A stretch of DNA of 64,000 nucleotides from an uncultured Allomuricauda sp. (lineage in GTDB: Bacteria > Bacteroidota > Bacteroidia > Flavobacteriales > Flavobacteriaceae): the NCBI RefSeq assembly GCF_947495325.1, contig NZ_CANLYK010000002.1:682001-746000 (forward strand), read 5' to 3'. The translations under genes and the position numbers were made by a program. Positions 55,782 to 64,000 of the stretch are shown here, piece after piece (positions within the stretch are counted from its first letter, which is position 1; each line of letters begins with the position of its first letter). The notes beneath the pieces are model-generated. The model was not told the origin of the DNA and ran no database searches. It saw only the letters and a list, made by a program, of their open reading frames with translations.

Positions 55782-56747
55782 TTACCGATTTCTATTCAAT
55801 AACGGTAAGACAATGAAGGATATTGTACCAAAAACAACGACCATTAACGTTTGTGCTGTCCACATGATCCAACCATAAGTATCTCCTGAAGTTTTGCTCA
55901 CTCCATAAACGGAAAGTGCGGCTGTAACCACAATTGGAAAAAGACCTAAACCACCGTTTGTGGCCGCCATGGCAAATGCGCCTGCAACAAATGCAACAAG
56001 AAATGCGCCCAAAGGAAGATCTGTGGTTTCGGGCACGGTAAATTTAATAACCCAGAACATGGCAATATAACAGACCCAAATAAAAAACGTATGAAAAATA
56101 AAGGCTCCTTTGTTCTTCATTTTGAAAATGCTAAGCACCCCGTCCAAAAGACCATTGAGAAATGTTTTGATCTTTGTTGCCAATTTGGAGGTGGATTTTT
56201 TTATTAATCGAATGGCTACAAACAAACCGAGTACACCAACAATTAGAATCATCAGCGACCCTACAAGGCCAATTCCTTTTTCTTGAAGAATGCCCAGAAT
56301 TACATCGGTCTGGAACAATAGGGCGGTAATAATTATCAACAAGAGCATAATCACATCAATAATTCGCTCAGTGACAATGGTTCCAAATCCTTTTTCAAAA
56401 GGAACGTTTTCGTAGGTGGTCAATGCAGTGGCCCTTAAAAATTCTCCTGACCTAAGCACCAAGGTATTGGCAAAATAGCTTATTAAAATGATGAGTACAT
56501 TATTGATGAGCTTTGGCTTATAGCCAAGGGGCGCTAATAGATAGTTCCAACGAATGGCCCTAGAAATATGGCTTAGGATACCAATAAAAATTGAAAGGAA
56601 AACCCATAGCAAATTTGCATTTTGTATGGATTCAAGAATCTTTTTTCTGTCCTCTGGAGAGGTTGTGGAAAATGAATAGAAAACAAGCCCAACTCCAATG
56701 AGTATAGGGATTGCAATTTTGAGAAATTTTTTGAGTGAGTTGCTCAA
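55782..56747 (-). CDS. Flippase-like / lysylphosphatidylglycerol synthase TM-domain protein
   Basis: A 321-residue membrane protein with about eight helices, of the UPF0104/LPG-synthase transmembrane type. Family marks are SIFIGILSHISRAIRWNYLL, VLRSGEFLRATALTTYENVP and the late AFAMAATNGGLGLFPIVV. There is no aminoacyl-transferase domain, so it is a stand-alone flippase-like unit of unknown lipid substrate. Translation starts at a TTG (56745-56747), two bases after the panD stop, which indicates translational coupling. Confidence 0.85.
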   Translation of the reverse strand: MSNSLKKFLKIAIPILIGVGLVFYSFSTTSPEDRKKILESIQNANLLWVFLSIFIGILSHISRAIRWNYLLAPLGYKPKLINNVLIILISYFANTLVLRSGEFLRATALTTYENVPFEKGFGTIVTERIIDVIMLLLIIITALLFQTDVILGILQEKGIGLVGSLMILIVGVLGLFVAIRLIKKSTSKLATKIKTFLNGLLDGVLSIFKMKNKGAFIFHTFFIWVCYIAMFWVIKFTVPETTDLPLGAFLVAFVAGAFAMAATNGGLGLFPIVVTAALSVYGVSKTSGDTYGWIMWTAQTLMVVVFGTISFIVLPLLNRNR

Positions 56748-56749
56748 AA

Positions 56750-57100
56750 CTAGTTTAAAAGATTGGTCTCTTCATTGGGGAAAACCAAAGCAGGATTGAA
56801 CGATTTTGCTTCTTCAATATCCATTAAAGCGTAGGTTATCAATATTAAAACATCACCTACCGCTACTTTGCGGGCTGCTGCTCCGTTAAGAGTAAGTTCT
56901 CCCGAACCTCTTGGGCCGGGTATGGCATAAGTTTCCAATCGTTCACCGTTGTTATTGTTTACAATTTGGACCTTTTCTCCCCGGATAATATTTGCTGCGT
57001 CCATTAAATCCTCATCAATGGTAATGCTACCTATATAGTTTAGGTCCGCCCCTGTAACTTTTACTCTATGAACTTTAGACTTTACAACTTCTATTTGCAT
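56750..57100 (-). CDS. panD: Aspartate 1-decarboxylase
   Basis: A 116-residue pyruvoyl enzyme that makes beta-alanine from L-aspartate for pantothenate synthesis. It has the self-cleavage site Gly24-Ser25 in [13 protein letters not shown], after which the Ser becomes the pyruvoyl group. The [14 protein letters not shown] opening, the active-site [20 protein letters not shown] and the [14 protein letters not shown] strand are present. It lies 13 bases after panC on the same strand, forming a panC-panD operon. Confidence 0.96.
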   Translation of the reverse strand: MQIEVVKSKVHRVKVTGADLNYIGSITIDEDLMDAANIIRGEKVQIVNNNNGERLETYAIPGPRGSGELTLNGAAARKVAVGDVLILITYALMDIEEAKSFNPALVFPNEETNLLN

Positions 57101-57113
57101 GGTGCAAAATTAA

Positions 57114-57962
57114 TTAATTCAATCTTAGGTTGTCTATTAAACGAACGTCGTCTGCGTAAACGGCAATAAACGCCCTATATTTTCTATCTACCTGTTTTTT
57201 AAGCATTGGGGTTAGCGTGTCTTCATCTGTAATTTGAAAATACTCTAAATCCAATGTGGTGTTTTTTTCAAATTGGGACTTAACCCATTCACTAATAGTA
57301 TAAGCACTTTCCGTGCCAAATTTTGTCTTGGCAGTTAGTAGGGTTTTATAAATAAAACTTGCCTCTTTCCTTGTCTTTTTTGAAAGACGTTCATTGCGTG
57401 AACTCATGGCCAATCCGCTGGGCTCACGTTCAATTGGGCAGCCGATTATTTCAAATGGCAAGTTCTTGGAATCCACCATTTTTTTTATAATCTGAAGTTG
57501 CTGAAAATCCTTTTCGCCAAAGTATGCCCTGTCTGGGGAAATTGTCCTAAGGAATAGCTCAACTATTGTGCCTACACCATCAAAATGCCCTTCTCTAAAT
57601 TCGCCCTCCATAACTTTGTCCAATCCATCAAACGCATAGGTTTGTGACTTTATGCTTGATCCGTAAATCTCGTCTACGGTTGGAGTAAAAACCACAATCT
57701 TTTCTGAAACACTCTTTAGCAGATTAAGATCCTTTTTTATATCTCGGGGATATTTTTCAAGATCATCCTTTTTGTCAAATTGAGTTGGATTCACAAAAAT
57801 ACTCACCACAACCACATCATTGGCCAACAATGCAGCCTTTACAAGTGAAATATGACCTTTGTGCAAAGCCCCCATGGTAGGCACTAAGCCTATGTCATGG
57901 TTTTTGTTCCGTTCCTTTTGTAAGAAACGGCTGAGTTCGTTTTTAAGGTCAAATACTTTCAT
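57114..57962 (-). CDS. panC: Pantothenate synthetase
   Basis: A 282-residue enzyme that joins pantoate and beta-alanine with ATP. Signature motifs are LVPTMGALHKGHISLVKAAL (HxGH nucleotide site), SIFVNPTQFDKKDDLEKYPR, FGEKDFQQLQIIKKMV and MSSRNERLS (KMSKS-like). It is the first gene of the panC-panD-flippase unit and is divergent from the GT5-like gene at 58065. The intergenic region of 102 bases has promoter-like boxes on the plus strand. Confidence 0.96.
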   Translation of the reverse strand: MKVFDLKNELSRFLQKERNKNHDIGLVPTMGALHKGHISLVKAALLANDVVVVSIFVNPTQFDKKDDLEKYPRDIKKDLNLLKSVSEKIVVFTPTVDEIYGSSIKSQTYAFDGLDKVMEGEFREGHFDGVGTIVELFLRTISPDRAYFGEKDFQQLQIIKKMVDSKNLPFEIIGCPIEREPSGLAMSSRNERLSKKTRKEASFIYKTLLTAKTKFGTESAYTISEWVKSQFEKNTTLDLEYFQITDEDTLTPMLKKQVDRKYRAFIAVYADDVRLIDNLRLN

Positions 57963-58020
57963 ACATAGACTGAAAAGCGTGCAAAAATACTATAAATACT
58001 GCTAATCGGCATAATTTTTG

Positions 58021-58028
58021 TACTTTTG
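58021..58028 (+). promoter_or_regulatory. -7 promoter box upstream of the GT5-like gene
   Basis: TACTTTTG matches TAnnTTTG exactly, 36 bases before the ATG at 58065. No -33 TTG was found at the right distance. The same 8-base word precedes lspA and tas in this window. Confidence 0.45.
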
Positions 58029-58064
58029 CAGCTACGTTTTTCAGATAAGCAAAAGAAAGTGTTT

Positions 58065-60757
<2,693 letters not shown>

Positions 60758-60817
60758 AAAATCATTTTATAAATACACAACTTATAGATATTTCACGTTT
60801 TAGAACGATTGGATAGC

Positions 60818-60845
60818 TTGTTTTCCCCAATAGGTTATAAATTTG
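60818..60845 (+). promoter_or_regulatory. Bacteroidota promoter of glmS
   Basis: TTG at 60818-60820 and TAAATTTG at 60838-60845 are separated by 17 bases, a full -33/-7 pair. The box ends 41 bases before the glmS ATG. This leader is too short for a GlmS ribozyme, which is not expected in this phylum. Confidence 0.6.
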
Positions 60846-60886
60846 TATTGGTATACATTGACTTTAAATAAATAAAAACCTGTTTT

Positions 60887-62734
60887 ATGTGCGGTATTGT
60901 TGGTTACATCGGTCATAGGGATGCCTACCCTATAATAGTTAAAGGTTTACAAAGATTGGAATATCGAGGATACGATAGCGCAGGAATTGTGCTGTTTGAT
61001 GGAGAAGAGACCCATCTTTCCAAAACAAAAGGCAAGGTAGAGGACTTAAAGAAAAAATCAGAAGTTACAATATCTACAGAAGGAAAACTGGGTCTGGGAC
61101 ATACAAGATGGGCAACACATGGTGTTCCTAATGATGTAAACTCACATCCGCATTATTCCAACTCAGGAGATTTGGTAATAATCCATAACGGGATTATTGA
61201 GAATTATGAGGCCATTAAAAAGGCACTGATAGCAAGGGGATATACTTTTGAGTCAGATACCGATACAGAGGTATTGGTGAATTTGATAGAAGAGGTAAAG
61301 AAAAAAGAAGGGGTTAAACTGGGAAAGGCTGTTCAAATTGCATTAAACCAAGTTGTTGGGGCCTATGCCATAGCCGTGTTTGATAAAAATAAATCAGATG
61401 AGATTGTAGTCGCCAAACTAGGAAGCCCTTTAGCTATTGGAATTGGTGAAAACGAATATTTCATAGCATCTGATGCCTCGCCATTTATAGAGTTTACCAA
61501 TAATGCTGTGTATTTGGAAGATGAAGAAATGGCGGTAATCCGTATTGGTAAGGAAATCAAATTGCGTAAAATTAAGGATGATGCAATAGCATACCCAAAT
61601 ATATTAGAACTTCAATTAAATCTTGAGGAGATTGAAAAAGGAGGTTATGATCATTTTATGCTCAAGGAAATTTATGAACAGCCTCGAGCAATTTTAGATA
61701 CGTATAGAGGAAGGCTTTTAGCTAATCAAGGTATAGTTAGGATGGCAGGAATTGACCAAAATATGGAGAAATTCCTAAATGCAAATAGAATAATTATTGT
61801 TGCATGTGGAACATCATGGCACGCTGGACTTGTGGCAGAATATATCTTTGAGGATTTGGCAAGGATTCCTGTGGAAGTTGAATATGCTTCGGAATTTCGA
61901 TATAGAAATCCTGTAATAACGGAAAATGATGTTTTAATCGCAATATCTCAATCTGGAGAAACAGCTGATACTCTGGCCGCAATAAAATTGGGCAAGGAAA
62001 AAGGGGCATTCGTTTTTGGGGTCTGTAATGTTGTGGGATCGTCTATATCGCGTGAAACCCATGCCGGGGCCTATACCCATGCAGGGCCTGAAATAGGTGT
62101 GGCCTCTACCAAAGCATTTACAACACAGATTACCGTGCTTACGCTAATTGCATTAAAACTGGCAAATGAAAAAGGTGTTTTCTCCAAATCTAGATTCCAT
62201 GAGTTTTTAACAGAACTTGAAGCTATTCCTTCCAAAGTGGAAAAAGCATTGTTATCAAACGAAATTGTGGAACAAATTGCAGAGATATATAAGGACTCCA
62301 CAAATTGTCTATACTTGGGTCGAGGATACAATTTCCCAGTTGCATTGGAAGGGGCATTGAAATTAAAGGAAATAAGCTACATCCATGCGGAAGGATATCC
62401 GGCCGCTGAAATGAAGCATGGCCCAATCGCTTTGATAGATGAGCAAATGCCCGTAATTGTTATTGCAACAAAAAAGGGACATTATGAAAAAGTGGTCAGC
62501 AATATTCAGGAGATTAAATCAAGAAGTGGCAGAATCATAGCTATAGTTACAGAAGGGGACAAAACCGTCAAGGAATTGGCAGATCACGTTATTGAGGTTC
62601 CAGAAACATCCGAAAGTCTTACACCATTATTAACTACAATACCCCTGCAATTGTTATCATATCATATTGCCGTTATGAGGGGTTGTAATGTAGATCAACC
62701 TCGAAACTTGGCAAAATCGGTTACCGTGGAGTGA
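60887..62734 (+). CDS. glmS: Glutamine--fructose-6-phosphate aminotransferase (isomerizing)
   Basis: A 615-residue enzyme that makes glucosamine-6-phosphate for peptidoglycan and lipopolysaccharide. The N-terminal glutaminase starts MCGIVGYIGH with Cys2 as nucleophile (exposed after Met removal) and has GHTRWATHGVPNDVNSHPH and IHNGIIENYE. Two SIS isomerase domains follow (IIVACGTSWHAGLVAEYIFE, ISQSGETADTLAAI, YLGRGYNFPVALEGALKLKE). The end reads PRNLAKSVTVE, the usual C-terminus. It is full length and probably transcribed from its own promoter. Confidence 0.98.
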   Translation: MCGIVGYIGHRDAYPIIVKGLQRLEYRGYDSAGIVLFDGEETHLSKTKGKVEDLKKKSEVTISTEGKLGLGHTRWATHGVPNDVNSHPHYSNSGDLVIIHNGIIENYEAIKKALIARGYTFESDTDTEVLVNLIEEVKKKEGVKLGKAVQIALNQVVGAYAIAVFDKNKSDEIVVAKLGSPLAIGIGENEYFIASDASPFIEFTNNAVYLEDEEMAVIRIGKEIKLRKIKDDAIAYPNILELQLNLEEIEKGGYDHFMLKEIYEQPRAILDTYRGRLLANQGIVRMAGIDQNMEKFLNANRIIIVACGTSWHAGLVAEYIFEDLARIPVEVEYASEFRYRNPVITENDVLIAISQSGETADTLAAIKLGKEKGAFVFGVCNVVGSSISRETHAGAYTHAGPEIGVASTKAFTTQITVLTLIALKLANEKGVFSKSRFHEFLTELEAIPSKVEKALLSNEIVEQIAEIYKDSTNCLYLGRGYNFPVALEGALKLKEISYIHAEGYPAAEMKHGPIALIDEQMPVIVIATKKGHYEKVVSNIQEIKSRSGRIIAIVTEGDKTVKELADHVIEVPETSESLTPLLTTIPLQLLSYHIAVMRGCNVDQPRNLAKSVTVE

Positions 62735-62940
62735 CCTAGGGAAATCTGAAAAACATTATAAATTGATTGATTTTAGCTCTTTTTTTGTTAAAATCGTACT
62801 TATATCATACTTTTTTTAGGAAAAAAATACTATGCATGCATAATTTTTTTCATTTTTGTAGATATCAAATGAAAAAAAATGTATCTTCCGCGTCCAATAC
62901 TTAACGTATACTTAAAACTTTTTAACTCAAATTAAAGCTA

Positions 62941-64000
62941 ATGAGAAGACTAATAATCATTTCTCTTATGCTGTTCGGTGCCGCATCTTATGCGCAGACA
63001 ACAGTGCAGGGAAAAGTAGTTGACGAAAACAATGAACCTATTCCAGGAACCAATGTGGTACTGGTTGGCAAAGCCGAAGGAACCACTACTGATTTTGATG
63101 GCAATTTCACATTCAACACTTCGGAACAACCCCCTTTTAAACTTCAATTTACTACTTTAGGTTATTCGGATTTTATTGCCGATGTAACCTCGAACAATCA
63201 AACGCTGTCAATAACGCTGAGTGAAGCATCTACACTTTTGGATGAAATTGTAATTTCCGCCTCAAGAACTCCTGAGCGTATTTTCGAGTCTCCTGTAACA
63301 GTCGAAAGAATGGGTATAGAGACCATTAAAAATACAGCTTCTGCCGATTTCTATGGCGGTTTGGAAAACCTAAAGGGTGTCGATGTAAATACCAACAGTT
63401 TAACATTTAAATCAGTTAACACAAGAGGTTTTGCAACCTTCGCCAATACTCGATTTATGCAGTTGGTAGATGGTATGGATAATTCTACGCCAGCATTAAA
63501 TTTCCCTATTGGAAACCTTGTGGGAATGGTTGAGACAGATGTACTGAGCGTTGAACTGTTGCCAGGGGCATCTTCGGCATTGTATGGTGCAAATGCCTTT
63601 AATGGTATTCTTTTTATGCGAAGTAAAAGTCCTTTTGATTATCAGGGGATAAGTGCTTCTGTAAAAAGAGGTATTACATCTCAAGCTGCTGCTGGAGATA
63701 ATTCGTATACAGATGTTGGTATTAGAGCTGCACATAAGTTCAGTGATAAATTCGCTGTCAAAGTAAACTTTGGGTACCTCAAGGGTACAGATTGGGCGGC
63801 AAATAATATAGAAGGATTGGATGAAAATAATTTTCTTGCTGAGGGAAGAACTAGAGATGATTTAGACTATAATGGGGTTAATATATATGGTGACGAGGTA
63901 TCTAATAATATTAATGATGTAGCCGTACTACTGGAAGGAGCTGGAGTATTACCAGCTGGGGCGAATGCCTTGGTCCCATCTGTTGTGGTGAGTAGAACAG
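62941..64000 (+). CDS. TonB-dependent receptor with carboxypeptidase-regulatory-like domain (3' truncated by window)
   Basis: The frame starts with ATG at 62941 and stays open to the window end, so about the first 353 residues are present. It has a signal peptide (MRRLIIISLMLFGAASYAQ), a CarboxypepD_reg-like domain (VQGKVVDENNEPIPGTNVVL to about residue 100) and a plug (about 105-225, with VNTRGFATFANTRFMQLVDG, VSVELLPGASSALYGANAFN). The barrel begins after it. The 206-base leader after glmS is T-rich and shows CATTTTTG, one mismatch from a -7 box. The ligand is unknown. Confidence 0.93.
   Translation, partial: MRRLIIISLMLFGAASYAQTTVQGKVVDENNEPIPGTNVVLVGKAEGTTTDFDGNFTFNTSEQPPFKLQFTTLGYSDFIADVTSNNQTLSITLSEASTLLDEIVISASRTPERIFESPVTVERMGIETIKNTASADFYGGLENLKGVDVNTNSLTFKSVNTRGFATFANTRFMQLVDGMDNSTPALNFPIGNLVGMVETDVLSVELLPGASSALYGANAFNGILFMRSKSPFDYQGISASVKRGITSQAAAGDNSYTDVGIRAAHKFSDKFAVKVNFGYLKGTDWAANNIEGLDENNFLAEGRTRDDLDYNGVNIYGDEVSNNINDVAVLLEGAGVLPAGANALVPSVVVSRT

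Noticed and set aside
58026..58064. Upstream TTG start for the GT5-like gene
   Set aside because: It lies within the -7 promoter box; the family N-terminus KKILFVSSE begins right after ATG 58065.
60758..60886. GlmS ribozyme or other riboswitch before glmS
   Set aside because: Only about 40 bases separate the promoter from the ATG, and no conserved core was seen.

Overview
The window is chromosomal DNA from a member of the Bacteroidota, most likely a marine Flavobacteriaceae. The evidence is an AT-rich composition, four TonB-dependent outer-membrane receptors (three with the carboxypeptidase-regulatory-like plug extension), many small lipoproteins, promoter boxes of the TAnnTTTG type, almost no Shine-Dalgarno sequences, and flavobacterial protein types such as a DksA without zinc cysteines, a long LspA, DUF4270 and a one-domain starch-synthase-like protein. 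No rRNA, tRNA, CRISPR array, prophage or intact insertion sequence was seen.

Layout. 1-5 kb: end of ileS, dksA-type regulator, lspA, 5-formyl-THF cyclo-ligase and uvrC. 5-12.4 kb: an exported patatin/outer-membrane barrel protein, a hairpin-rich intergenic stretch that may encode a small RNA, then a tight operon of DUF3108 protein, tryptophan 2,3-dioxygenase, M23 peptidase and pgi. 12.5-19.5 kb: TonB receptor, small membrane proteins, a nuclease-family gene with no visible start codon, SYLF and DinB proteins. 19.7-24 kb: katG with an ankyrin-repeat partner, Nudix hydrolase and omega-amidase. 24-28.9 kb: Ig-like lipoprotein, comF, coiled-coil protein and glyS.

28.9-43.9 kb is an accessory stretch read entirely from the minus strand. 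It holds an S41 peptidase, DUF1287, a DUF4442 thioesterase-like protein, DUF5946, a GH65 glycosidase, an alpha/beta hydrolase, a CPBP protease, an AAC(3)-I-like acetyltransferase, YciI, a SnoaL-like lipoprotein, a secreted peptidylarginine-deiminase-like protein, a TonB receptor, an isochorismatase-like hydrolase and a barrel protein. Several of its intergenic gaps contain imperfect, asymmetric palindromes, which resembles gene-cassette organisation, but no integrase is present.

44-54.3 kb: xth, tas, a divergent Lrp/AsnC regulator, a long structured leader with a 32-codon ORF, and a plus-strand group of TonB receptor, lipoprotein, Tat-exported aminotransferase and permease. This group is the best candidate for an undescribed system: import of an amine or amino-acid compound with transamination outside the cytoplasm. 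radA follows, then a 199-bp element of nested inverted repeats. 54.6-64 kb: a degenerate esterase, a flippase-like protein, panD and panC; divergent from them the GT5-like protein, a DUF4270 lipoprotein and glmS; and finally a TonB receptor cut by the window end.

Start codons were moved inward wherever a signal peptide or family N-terminus clearly begins at an internal ATG. All assignments come from reading motifs; no database search was run.
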